A DNA stretch of 64,000 nucleotides. It comes from Micavibrio sp. UBA6212 (lineage in GTDB: Bacteria; Pseudomonadota; Alphaproteobacteria; Micavibrionales; Micavibrionaceae). Location of the stretch: the NCBI GenBank assembly GCA_002421905.1, contig DISK01000005.1:30432-94431 (forward strand). Direction: 5' to 3'. The translations under genes and the position numbers were made by a program. Below, in pieces: positions 26,793-35,461 of the stretch (within the stretch, counting starts at the first letter, position 1; each line of letters starts with the position of its first letter). The notes below the pieces were generated by a model. It made no database searches, was not told the DNA's origin, and was given only the letters and a program-made list of their open reading frames with translations.

Positions 26793-27728
26793 TTACTGCG
26801 CGACAGGCACAGTACTTACCGGGTTTGAAGACTGCTTGGCCGCAGGAATTACAGTGAAGCAATTCTCGTTAACGGTCAGCGCATCATCTCCGAATTTGTT
26901 TTTCAACGTCAAGCCATCCCACACAAGATCCTCAGGATTAATACGGGGTGAGATAACAATGAAGTTACTGGTCTTGTAATGCCACAATCCAGGATAATCG
27001 CTTGGGATCTGGATAGCGGCTACACTCGTGCCGGAACAATCAACCGTCACCTGATCGTTTCCCCAGCCATCTTCCAGAACAATAATAGAGCGTCCTGGGC
27101 CCAGGGCAATCGTATCATTACCAGATCCACCATTCACAATGCGGTTACCATATGTATCAGTAATTTTATCATCCCCCGGCCCACCGAGGATTAGGCGATC
27201 CCCATTGCCAATGCCACGATTAATCGAGTCACATTCAATCACATTGTCATCTTCGTTTCCGATAAGAGTTTCAGTTCCGCTGGGCTCATGCATACAAGAA
27301 ATATTCCGCTTGCCACCTTCGGCAATCGTTACTGCTTCAGTACTGAACTGGAGGGGTGCGTAGGAGCGGCGCCCCGTAGCAATATCAGCCATCCCTAGAA
27401 AATGGGGGGGCAGATCACCCGTAAGAAAATAACCATTAAAAATAGAAAGTGTCGAAGACGCCTGCGCGGGCATTCTAACTTCATAATTTTGGTAGGCTTC
27501 AATTGCATTATTTATGACATTCATAGCGGTGTCACGCTTGGTCTGTTGTTCCGGCGTCAGCTCATTTTGTGCAAGTTTTTTCTGTTCTTCTATCAACTCA
27601 GGAGGAAGGACAGGTTCTTTGAACGTAAATTCATAGGGCTGATCCGACTCGAACGTAAAAATATTATAGGCCGCGTACAAAGCGACAAGAGACAGGAGAA
27701 AAATAATCAGAATAACGGCTTGTTTCAT
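26793..27728 (-). CDS. membrane-anchored protein with RTX-like calcium-binding repeats
   Basis: A 311-residue protein. The N-terminus MKQAVILIIFLLSLVALYAA is an uncleaved membrane anchor or signal. A Pro/Glu-rich linker and an Ala-rich region follow. The middle to C-terminal part carries nonapeptide-like repeats GNEDDNVIE, GGPGDDKIT and GGSGNDTIA, the pattern of RTX parallel beta-rolls. Only three or four repeats are present and there is no type I secretion tail, so it probably stays in the envelope rather than being secreted as a toxin. Function unknown. Confidence 0.75.
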   Translation of the reverse strand: MKQAVILIIFLLSLVALYAAYNIFTFESDQPYEFTFKEPVLPPELIEEQKKLAQNELTPEQQTKRDTAMNVINNAIEAYQNYEVRMPAQASSTLSIFNGYFLTGDLPPHFLGMADIATGRRSYAPLQFSTEAVTIAEGGKRNISCMHEPSGTETLIGNEDDNVIECDSINRGIGNGDRLILGGPGDDKITDTYGNRIVNGGSGNDTIALGPGRSIIVLEDGWGNDQVTVDCSGTSVAAIQIPSDYPGLWHYKTSNFIVISPRINPEDLVWDGLTLKNKFGDDALTVNENCFTVIPAAKQSSNPVSTVPVAQ

Positions 27729-27839
27729 GGCAAATCTTATCCGAATGGAAAATAGAACATTATGACGACGATCAGTTTAGACCAATTCCCGACTTTACGC
27801 CATGCCTGTTTTCCAGCCAAAGCCGCCCAAAAGCATTTT

Positions 27840-28880
27840 TTAACGTGGATTGGGGGCTGCAGCGACCTGATTCCGGCCATTGTGCTTGGCTGTATAGAGT
27901 GCTTCATCCGCTCGCACAATCAATTGTTCTGCTGTTTTCTCACCAGCAAACTCGGCAACACCGACCGATAATGTAATCCGCCCCAGAACTTTTCCGGTAC
28001 TGCGGTTTATAACATCCTTGCCAGCCACGGCCTTGCGCAGGGCATTCCCCACGATGACGGCTCCCGAAAGATCTGTATCCGGCAAAACTATCGAGAACTC
28101 CTCCCCGCCATAGCGGGCCGCAATATCTTTCCCTTTCAATCCATCTTTAAGTGTTCTGGCAACCAGACGCAAAACCTGATCCCCGACCTGATGCCCGAAA
28201 TTATCATTGAAACTTTTGAAATAATCGATATCCAGCATCAGCAAACTAAAGACAGCACGACGCTCAGACGCATCCTGCATCACACGGTCAATTTCATTGT
28301 CAAAACTTTTGCGATTGGCAAGACCAGTCAGGCCATCAGTCATAGCTTCACGACGGACATGCTCCAGATCCCGCTTCAATTCATCCATAATTTGACTGGA
28401 TTCACGCAGCATTTCTTCAAGTCGCTGGTTCTGTTGCATCATGCTGCGCGTACTTTCAGACGCAACCGACATCACAGCTTTCAATTCATCCTGAGTCTTG
28501 GCAGTACCGATCTTCGTGTTAACATCCGATAAGGTATTTCCATAGGTTTGGGTCGCATTCTTGACCCCTTCCACCATTCCGGAAACATTGTGAATCGCAT
28601 TCTGGACTTGTTCGCCAGCATTGCGAACAGCTTCTTCGTTACGTAAATCACTCAGAAAGCGGCTATAAACTTCACTGCAAATATAATCATTAATCTTTTG
28701 ACCAGATTCAATAATACCATCAATTACTCTGACAACTTCAGGAACAGAGCGGGAATAATAAACGAACCACAGTTCATAATTCTCTGGAATTGGCAGTAAA
28801 CCTTCGGCAGCGATGCGATCCATGGCTTTAACAGAGACATTTTGTGTATGCTCACGTTCTTTTTCGTTAACAAAGCTCAC
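27840..28880 (-). CDS. diguanylate cyclase (GGDEF domain)
   Basis: A 346-residue soluble protein. The first 170 residues form a predicted helical region with coiled coil (MQQNQRLEEMLRESSQIMDE); residues about 180-340 are a GGDEF domain with DGLTGLANRKSFD, LDIDYFKSFNDNFGH, active site RYGGEEF and the ending DEALYTAKHNGRN. It should make cyclic di-GMP from GTP. The upstream inhibitory I-site RxxD reads KGKD, so product inhibition may be weak. No membrane helix or receiver domain was seen; the signal is probably sensed by the N-terminal helices. Confidence 0.92.
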   Translation of the reverse strand: MSFVNEKEREHTQNVSVKAMDRIAAEGLLPIPENYELWFVYYSRSVPEVVRVIDGIIESGQKINDYICSEVYSRFLSDLRNEEAVRNAGEQVQNAIHNVSGMVEGVKNATQTYGNTLSDVNTKIGTAKTQDELKAVMSVASESTRSMMQQNQRLEEMLRESSQIMDELKRDLEHVRREAMTDGLTGLANRKSFDNEIDRVMQDASERRAVFSLLMLDIDYFKSFNDNFGHQVGDQVLRLVARTLKDGLKGKDIAARYGGEEFSIVLPDTDLSGAVIVGNALRKAVAGKDVINRSTGKVLGRITLSVGVAEFAGEKTAEQLIVRADEALYTAKHNGRNQVAAAPNPR

Positions 28881-29015
28881 GATATTCCCTCTGGCTAATA
28901 TCTAATTAAGGACTAAGAAGAAATGTCGAGGTGAATAGGTATGTGAAAAAATCCAGCCCGCGACAAATAACAGCATATACCAGACACTATGAAGCGAAAA
29001 GCCTTAACATCTGGT

Positions 29016-29600
29016 TTATATCTTATCACTTAATACAGCAGAGTCAGAACATTCTTGCTGATCTAGAATATCCATAATATGTGGGACATTGTCTGCCACA
29101 ACAAACGTTTTCAAATGTTCTTCACGTACAAACCTTTTGTCGGCCATATTCCGGATCAGCTCGAGCATCGGATTCCAGTATCCATCAATATTCGCGATGA
29201 TTACAGGTTTATTATGAATACCTAAATATTTCCATGTCAGGATTTCAAATGTTTCATCGAGCGTCCCGAGACCCCCGGGCATAACAATAAACGCATCGGA
29301 TTTTTCAGCCATCATCTGTTTACGGACATGCATATTGGGAACAACATGTAATTCCGTAACATTATCATGACGCGCTTCAAGTTTTAGAATTGCATCAGGA
29401 ATAATCCCGATCACCTTGCCGCCCGCCTCCATGCAGGAATTAGCCACCTTCCCCATCAATCCAGGATTACCCCCTCCATATATTAGAGTAATGCCGGCCT
29501 TTGCCAAAGATTGCCCCAAAAGTTCGGTAGGAGCATCATAGCTGGGGTCGGAGGTCGTCGAAGATCCACAATATACACAAACAGATTTAATCTGATTCAT
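29016..29600 (-). CDS. LOG-family Rossmann protein (TIGR00730-type)
   Basis: A 194-residue protein with the LOG signature: YGGGNPGLMGKVANSCMEAG and PGGLGTLDETFEILTW. LOG proteins hydrolyse cytokinin riboside monophosphates or related nucleotides to release a base and ribose 5-phosphate; the bacterial role is mostly unclear. It starts MNQIKSVCVYCGSSTTSDPS, typical of the family. It is divergent from psd, with a 164-base gap between the two starts. Confidence 0.9.
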   Translation of the reverse strand: MNQIKSVCVYCGSSTTSDPSYDAPTELLGQSLAKAGITLIYGGGNPGLMGKVANSCMEAGGKVIGIIPDAILKLEARHDNVTELHVVPNMHVRKQMMAEKSDAFIVMPGGLGTLDETFEILTWKYLGIHNKPVIIANIDGYWNPMLELIRNMADKRFVREEHLKTFVVADNVPHIMDILDQQECSDSAVLSDKI

Positions 29601-29764
29601 AAGAACTATTCTCTATTGATTATTTTGATATAACTCTACGGGTAAACCACACCAGTGAGCGAAAAGGCTTGCATCCGGACACAATTCATTACAGAATCCG
29701 GCGCATAAACGCAACTGCTAATCAAATAACCTTATTTTACGAACCACTTACTCGGGATCTGTAC

Positions 29765-30541
29765 ATGACAAACGAAGCTTTGGAAAAAACTGTTTTTGAT
29801 CTGAAAGAAACTTTCTGCCAGACAGTTCTGACCCCCACCAACAAAGCGGGCTGGCCCTTCATTATCGGATTTGCGCTGGTGTCCGTTGTGCTGGCCATGT
29901 TGTCAACCTTTTTGGGCTGCGTTGGTCTAATTCTGACTTTATGGTGTGTTTATTTCTTTCGTGACCCGGTTCGGGCCGTTCCGCAGAACAAGAATTTTGT
30001 CATCTCCCCTGCCGATGGTCGTGTGACCGCTGTCACAGAAAATGTGCCATTGCCCAAAGAGCTTCAGGACTCCACGACCGCCCCTAGTGATGAAGATAGT
30101 ATCGCCGGAGAAATAGGTGAATATACCCGCATCAGTATTTTCCTGAGCGTGTTCGACGTCCACGTCAACCGGATTCCGGTGTCGGGTAAGGTTGATAAAG
30201 TTATCTATCGCCCCGGACAATTCCTCAACGCCGGCAGCGAACGCGCCAGCATTGAAAATGAACGCAGTTCTGTTTTGATGAAACTTGAAGACGGACGCCA
30301 GCTTGCCTTTGTCCAGATCGCAGGGCTGGTTGCACGCCGCATCATCAACGAACTCAAAGAGGGGGCTGAGGTGACCAGCGGAGAGCGCTTCGGTCTGATC
30401 CGCTTTGGTTCACGCATGGATATCTACCTTCCTGCCGATGTTGCGCCTTGTGTGGCTGTTGGACAAAGAGCCATTGGTGGAGAAACCCTGCTGGCTGATC
30501 TCAGCAAAGCTGGATCACCACTCGAGGCCCAACCGGTATAG
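29765..30541 (+). CDS. psd: phosphatidylserine decarboxylase
   Basis: Makes phosphatidylethanolamine from phosphatidylserine at the inner membrane. The 258-residue proenzyme has two N-terminal hydrophobic helices (WPFIIGFALVSVVLAML, then VGLILTLWCVYFF), the FRDPVRAVPQNKNFVISPAD block, and the self-cleavage site FGSRMD near the C-terminus, where the Ser becomes the pyruvoyl cofactor. It is the short, archaeal/alphaproteobacterial type. The frame extends upstream to 29669, but the ATG at 29765 fits the family. It leads a three-gene phospholipid operon. Confidence 0.93.
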   Translation: MTNEALEKTVFDLKETFCQTVLTPTNKAGWPFIIGFALVSVVLAMLSTFLGCVGLILTLWCVYFFRDPVRAVPQNKNFVISPADGRVTAVTENVPLPKELQDSTTAPSDEDSIAGEIGEYTRISIFLSVFDVHVNRIPVSGKVDKVIYRPGQFLNAGSERASIENERSSVLMKLEDGRQLAFVQIAGLVARRIINELKEGAEVTSGERFGLIRFGSRMDIYLPADVAPCVAVGQRAIGGETLLADLSKAGSPLEAQPV

Positions 30542-30582
30542 ACAACCGGAGAAACTATAAAGAGTAAGGACTATTAAGAGCC

Positions 30583-31464
30583 ATGACTTTGAAACTTGCC
30601 GATAATAAGCCGACCATGGAAAATAAGGAACCACCAGAACAGACTCGACAAATAAGTCTGATCAAGATTGTCCCCAGCCTAATTACCTTGATGGCTTTGA
30701 TTGCCGGTGTCACCAGCATCCAGAAATCAATCGGTGGAGATTACGAGGGCGCTGTGATGATGTTGCTGGCTGCCGCCCTGTTTGATGTTCTAGATGGCGC
30801 CGTGGCCCGTCTCCTTAAAGCACAAAGTGAATTCGGCGCTCAGCTCGATTCCTTGTCGGATTTTCTGGCGTTTGGTGTGGCTCCTGCCATTCTGCTCCAT
30901 GAATGGATTATGATTGATGCCGGAAAACTCGGCTGGATTGCCGCAGTAATATTCCCCGTTGCAGCAGCTCTCCGTCTGGCAAGGTTTAATGTTGCTGCCA
31001 AAGAATCAGAAGATCTTCCTGTCTGGAAAAAAAGATATTTCTCGGGCGTCCCCACTCCAGCAGGTGCTTTTTTATCCTTGCTGCCTCTTTATATCTGGTT
31101 TCTGTCTCCGGATACTTTTTCGGAATTCAAACTGGCGACACCCTTGATTGCTGTCTGGACAGTATGCGTTGCAGCCCTGATGGTCAGCCGCATTCCAACC
31201 ATATCTTTCAAATATATAAAACTTCCTGACAGGATGGCTGTCCCGCTTATGGCGGCAATCGGATTGATTGTAGCGGCAATGATCCATGCCCCTTGGGTTA
31301 CCCTGACCATGACCTCATCGGCATATCTGATTTCCATTCCGTTGGCTCTCAACCACTACCGAAAGCTTGAACAAAAATACGAGCAAAAAAACGAGGATTT
31401 GTCCTCTCTGGCTTTCGGTATAGATGAAATCAATCTTGACGGAACAAATGAAGACGACCGCTAG
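30583..31464 (+). CDS. pssA: CDP-diacylglycerol-serine O-phosphatidyltransferase
   Basis: Makes phosphatidylserine from CDP-diacylglycerol and serine, feeding psd just upstream. The 293-residue membrane protein keeps the complete CDP-alcohol phosphatidyltransferase motif: Asp68, Asp71, Gly72, Ala75, Arg76, Gly85, Asp89 and Asp93 (DVLDGAVARLLKAQ and onward). About eight membrane helices follow, then a charged cytosolic tail of 40 residues. It is 41 bases after psd. Confidence 0.95.
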   Translation: MTLKLADNKPTMENKEPPEQTRQISLIKIVPSLITLMALIAGVTSIQKSIGGDYEGAVMMLLAAALFDVLDGAVARLLKAQSEFGAQLDSLSDFLAFGVAPAILLHEWIMIDAGKLGWIAAVIFPVAAALRLARFNVAAKESEDLPVWKKRYFSGVPTPAGAFLSLLPLYIWFLSPDTFSEFKLATPLIAVWTVCVAALMVSRIPTISFKYIKLPDRMAVPLMAAIGLIVAAMIHAPWVTLTMTSSAYLISIPLALNHYRKLEQKYEQKNEDLSSLAFGIDEINLDGTNEDDR

Positions 31465-31494
31465 TTCAATTCAAGAACAAGGAGATACTTTGCT

Positions 31495-32025
31495 ATGCTA
31501 GGGCCCTATCTGGAATCCACAACAGCTCCTTTGGTTAAAAAACTAACCAGCCATATTCAGGAGAAAAATATTCCTCCTGTTTTTATAAAGGGCGCCTCAT
31601 GGATCTGTGCCATAGCAACAATTCTGTTTTTTGGCCTGCAATATATCTGGATCGGGCTGGTCTTCTTCCTTTTGCATCGTCTAACCCGCATCATTCTGAA
31701 AGATGGCCAGAATGATACACAAAATAAGGACAGGATAACGCTCTTCTCATCTTATCTGATCGTCACAGGGTCCATGATGGCCTTACTGTGGACGGCGTCC
31801 AGTTTTTCTATTCCCGTGTCGTTTATGTTCTGGGCCATTATGATAAACTTATTGGGAACAATCACCTTCCGTCCAAAAATCATTGCCATTGATATTTTTG
31901 AACTTTCGCTGATCTTGTTGGCCATGGTCGCAGCTCCAACCTATATTCCGGCGATTGCACTTCTGGCTGGTGTCGCATGTTTGATCGGATGTTGCTTTTC
32001 ATTTATCCAAAGCCTGAAACCATAA
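31495..32025 (+). CDS. degenerate CDP-alcohol phosphatidyltransferase-like membrane protein
   Basis: A 176-residue protein of five or six membrane helices, 30 bases after pssA with AAGGAGATA before its ATG. Its layout copies that of a small CDP-alcohol phosphatidyltransferase: an amphipathic N-terminus (PYLESTTAPLVKKLTSHIQE), then IPPVFIKGASWICAI and YIWIGLVFFLLHRLTRII. However, at the place where the DGxDGxxAR catalytic core should be it has HRLTRIILKD, so the metal-binding aspartates are gone. It is therefore probably not an enzyme of that kind; it could be a partner of PssA or Psd. The homology itself is inferred from pattern and position. Confidence 0.6.
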   Translation: MLGPYLESTTAPLVKKLTSHIQEKNIPPVFIKGASWICAIATILFFGLQYIWIGLVFFLLHRLTRIILKDGQNDTQNKDRITLFSSYLIVTGSMMALLWTASSFSIPVSFMFWAIMINLLGTITFRPKIIAIDIFELSLILLAMVAAPTYIPAIALLAGVACLIGCCFSFIQSLKP

Positions 32026-32028
32026 GAA

Positions 32029-32054
32029 AAGCCGAACAGAAAACCGCTCGGCTT
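32029..32054 (-). terminator. rho-independent terminator for the leftward gene at 32.1 kb
   Basis: AAGCCGA (32029-32035) and TCGGCTT (32048-32054) form a 7-bp stem with a 12-base loop. The T-rich side (TTTTCTTA) is on the minus strand, so it mainly serves the leftward gene ending at 32080; a weaker effect on the phospholipid operon is possible. Confidence 0.65.
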
Positions 32055-32079
32055 AAAAAAATCACGACCAGATAATCTC

Positions 32080-32937
32080 TTAGCCCAATCTCGGCATACC
32101 CATGGTTGGTGCATTCACAGCAAGCTTCCAACTTGGATCATTGGACGAAGGAGCATCAGGATCGAGTGTCTTGAGGTCGGCCTTACCATCAGGGCCAACA
32201 ATACCAAACATATTTTCAGCAAACCGTCTGGCTGTATCAGCCTGTTGCATCAAACCTTTTTCAGCGTTACTGGCTTCACCTAACTGGGCACGAATCTCTT
32301 CTTCACCCAAACGATCTATTGTTTGTGCAGCACGCAAAGATTGTTGCGGATTAAACTGGCTATTATTAGCCACAGGCTGAGATGTCTTAATGGAGGAAAG
32401 GCTGTGACCCCCCATCGTCCAGCTTTCACCCATTGAATCAGTATAAGAGCCAAGGTCTTTACTTTGTCCTTTGCCACTCCTGCTGATTGGGCTTGAAAAT
32501 TCACTTTTACCACCATCAATGGCGGCATGCCCAATACCGGCATGACCTTGACCACTCATCATCTTGGCTGCTGAAGCAATTGTGTCAGCGATCCCGTAAA
32601 CAGCAGCAACCGCAGGGCCAGCTGTAACAGCCAACGCCGCTCCCGCCACAAGGGATGTTGCCATGGATTTAAGCCCCAGACCACCGCCCGCGCCAGAGTT
32701 GGACAAAGCTTGCGGTGTGTTCTGGACATTACCATCCAATTGTTGGGCAAGAGACTCGCGTGCATCGGCGGCAGCTTTCAGTCCGGTACCAGATTCTTTC
32801 AAGGCACCTATAACGCTGCTCATTTGCTGGCCAACAGACATGTTATTCATTGTACTCGCGGAAAAGTTATAGGTCGTCGCAAGACTGCGCGTTGCAGCCA
32901 TCTCGATCGCACTCCCTTGTGATGACAAAAATGCCAT
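32080..32937 (-). CDS. unrecognised Ala/Ser/Gly-rich protein
   Basis: A 285-residue protein with no classical signal peptide. The N-terminus is helical and Ser/Thr/Ala rich (MAFLSSQGSAIEMAATRSLA); the middle has one long hydrophobic Ala/Val stretch (SLVAGAALAVTAGPAVAAVYGI), and the C-terminal half is polar with QSLRAAQTIDRLGEEEIRA. A TTG at 32943 is in frame, but AGAGG fits the ATG at 32937. No domain recognised. Its make-up recalls secreted or envelope-associated proteins, but no export signal proves it. Confidence 0.6.
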   Translation of the reverse strand: MAFLSSQGSAIEMAATRSLATTYNFSASTMNNMSVGQQMSSVIGALKESGTGLKAAADARESLAQQLDGNVQNTPQALSNSGAGGGLGLKSMATSLVAGAALAVTAGPAVAAVYGIADTIASAAKMMSGQGHAGIGHAAIDGGKSEFSSPISRSGKGQSKDLGSYTDSMGESWTMGGHSLSSIKTSQPVANNSQFNPQQSLRAAQTIDRLGEEEIRAQLGEASNAEKGLMQQADTARRFAENMFGIVGPDGKADLKTLDPDAPSSNDPSWKLAVNAPTMGMPRLG

Positions 32938-33098
32938 AACCAACCTCTTTTCCTATACCACAATCCTACACGCAAGCGTTTAACGAATTATGAACATCAA
33001 TATAGTTATATAACAAATTCCATAAAATCTGCATTAAAATAATCAATGGGCCTATCTGTCCCTTGAAGCACAAGGCATACAGAGGTAAAGTGTGCCGC

Positions 33099-35456
33099 AT
33101 GAGATCATCCGGTTCCGCCAAACCATCTTTTCTGAAAAAACTCTTTACAAATCCGCACTTACGCGCGGAAAAAGACCGTTTGGAAGCTTTTTTGGCGGCT
33201 TTTCCGGGGGAATATTGCGGGTTTAACCCTGATGGCTCTCTGGCCTATTCCAAAGGCTTTCTATCTTTGCTCAATCTGGATAAAATCAGGACTTTCAGCG
33301 ATATCCAGCACGCTTTAAGACCCGGAGACGCCGCTGCCCTTGAAACCTGCATGATCCGCCTCAAGGAAAATGGCCAAAAATTCATTATCAAAGTGCAAAC
33401 CCAGAAAACTGCAAAAATCCTGCGTTTTACCGGAAGCTCGGGCCACGCCCTGAACGAATCAGACCAATATGATATTATCTGGGCCGAAGATGTCACGGCA
33501 ACTGAACAGGAGTTGGAAAAAACCCGCAGTACACGTCAAAATCTGGAACATGAAATCCGTAAATTCCATACTTTGCTTGGAACAATGACGACGCCGTTAT
33601 GGATGCACACCGCCGATGGAGATGTCGCATGGTGCAACGAAGCCTATGCTAAAATTCTGGGCAAGCCAGCCGAAGCCATTCTGGATGAAAAGCTGGAGCT
33701 CCCCTTTACCTCGCCAAAGAAAAAAGGGACAACCGGACATTCGATCCGTAAGCTGGTTGATATTGCGCTGACCACTGCCACGCCGCAAAGCGAGCCAAAA
33801 TATCTGATCTCTGGGGGCAATCGCCATATGATGCAGGTTGATCTGATCCCCCTGACCCATCTGGATCTGGTCATAGGACAGGCCCGCGACATCACCAAAG
33901 AGGAAGATTTAGAACGTCGCGCCGAGCGTGACATCACAGCCTATCGCGAATTGATGGAACAACTGCATTCCGCGATTGCGATTTTTGATAGTGAACAGCG
34001 TTTGGAATTTTATAATTCTGCCTTTTCACAAATCTGGAAGCTGGAGAGCGGATGGCTGGATACCAAACCCAAGCTTGGTGAAATTATGGAGCGGCTGCGT
34101 GAAATTCGCCGCCTGCCCGAACAAGCCGATTTCAAGAGATACAAGCAAAGCTGGCTGGATATGTTTACCGCCGCCAACGGCCCCCATGATGACATGATGT
34201 ACTTACCCGATGGATCAGTCGTGAGATCCTTGTTCATGCCCCATCCTTTGGGTGGATTGCTGATGACCTTCGAAGATGTCACCAGCGGTTTGGAACTTGA
34301 ATCATCCTATAATACCTTAATGGCTGTCCAGCGCGAAACCATCGATAATCTGGCAGAAGGTGTTGCCGTGTACGGAGAACACGGAAGGTTGAGGTTGTGG
34401 AACCCTGCCTATGCCCGCATGTGGAATTTGAACCCTGAAGATCTGGATGGGGGATTGCACATTTCACAAATCATGGATCGATGTCGTAAGTTCTACATCT
34501 CGGATAATTGGGAAAAAGATCTGGCGCAAATGATCGCAGACTTCTTTACCACCCAGACTTTGGAAGGGGAAATTCATCGAACCGACGAAAAGATTCTACA
34601 TTATTCCTCTATATCGTTACCGGATGGTGGACGGATGGTGACGTTCCAAGACGTGACCGACAGCACCAACATCGAAAAAGCGCTCCGCGATAAGAACGCG
34701 GCACTGGAGGCAACAGAGCGTCTGAAACTGGATTTCATCGCCAACGTATCCTATCAGTTGCGCACCCCGATGAACGCCATTATCGGATTCAACGAAATTC
34801 TTGATAAAGAATATTTTGGCCCGCTTAACACGCGCCAGAAAGAATATACGAAGGGTTTGGCTGAGGCGTCCGAGCGGCTTTTGAATCTTATCAATGATAT
34901 TCTCGACCTCTCGAGCCTTGAAGCCGGATACCTGACACTCGGGTATGAAGACTTTGACATCAAGCAGATGTTACAAGGTATTTACGACCTCACCAGCGAA
35001 TGGGCCAGAGGCCAACAGATCGAGGTCAACCTATCCTGCCCTGAGGATATCGGAGCTGTTCATGCCGATGAACGCCGTTTGAAACAAGTTCTGGTCAACC
35101 TGATCCGCAATGCTATTGCCTATACACCGGCGGGTGGGCGCATTACTTTGGCAGCCGAAAAAATTGGTCATGAGCTGGCCCTTTCTGTCATGGATACCGG
35201 CCCCGGAATATCCGAAGCAGATCAAGCCCGCATCTTTAACCCGTTCGAGAAAACCAATACGCCGCGGGACAATGGGAGTGGTGATTTACGAGGAGGAGCA
35301 GGATTGGGTCTAAGTCTGGTTAAAAATATCATTGATTTGCATCAAGGGCGTCTGATCCTTAAAAGTGCCATCGGCGAAGGGTCTGTCTTTACGGCCCTGA
35401 TCCCGATTAATCCAGCCAACCAAAAGAAGGACACAAGAAGGATAATCAAGGTCTAG
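33099..35456 (+). CDS. multi-PAS sensor histidine kinase-like protein with Tyr in place of the H-box His
   Basis: A 785-residue soluble protein with at least three PAS-like domains (around residues 150-260, 285-400 and 410-530) and a C-terminal kinase module. The dimerisation/H-box reads FIANVSYQLRTPMNAIIGF, with Tyr552 where the phospho-accepting His is expected. The ATP-binding domain looks intact: N-box LKQVLVNLIRNAIAYTP, G1 DTGPGISEADQARIF, G2 GGAGLGLSLVKNI. Proteins with this NVSYxLR variant are, from memory, frequent in alphaproteobacteria. It may signal without His phosphorylation or work as a partner. No response regulator is adjacent; rpoN is convergent, with a five-base gap between the two stops. 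Confidence 0.9.
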   Translation: MRSSGSAKPSFLKKLFTNPHLRAEKDRLEAFLAAFPGEYCGFNPDGSLAYSKGFLSLLNLDKIRTFSDIQHALRPGDAAALETCMIRLKENGQKFIIKVQTQKTAKILRFTGSSGHALNESDQYDIIWAEDVTATEQELEKTRSTRQNLEHEIRKFHTLLGTMTTPLWMHTADGDVAWCNEAYAKILGKPAEAILDEKLELPFTSPKKKGTTGHSIRKLVDIALTTATPQSEPKYLISGGNRHMMQVDLIPLTHLDLVIGQARDITKEEDLERRAERDITAYRELMEQLHSAIAIFDSEQRLEFYNSAFSQIWKLESGWLDTKPKLGEIMERLREIRRLPEQADFKRYKQSWLDMFTAANGPHDDMMYLPDGSVVRSLFMPHPLGGLLMTFEDVTSGLELESSYNTLMAVQRETIDNLAEGVAVYGEHGRLRLWNPAYARMWNLNPEDLDGGLHISQIMDRCRKFYISDNWEKDLAQMIADFFTTQTLEGEIHRTDEKILHYSSISLPDGGRMVTFQDVTDSTNIEKALRDKNAALEATERLKLDFIANVSYQLRTPMNAIIGFNEILDKEYFGPLNTRQKEYTKGLAEASERLLNLINDILDLSSLEAGYLTLGYEDFDIKQMLQGIYDLTSEWARGQQIEVNLSCPEDIGAVHADERRLKQVLVNLIRNAIAYTPAGGRITLAAEKIGHELALSVMDTGPGISEADQARIFNPFEKTNTPRDNGSGDLRGGAGLGLSLVKNIIDLHQGRLILKSAIGEGSVFTALIPINPANQKKDTRRIIKV

Positions 35457-35461
35457 ACCTT

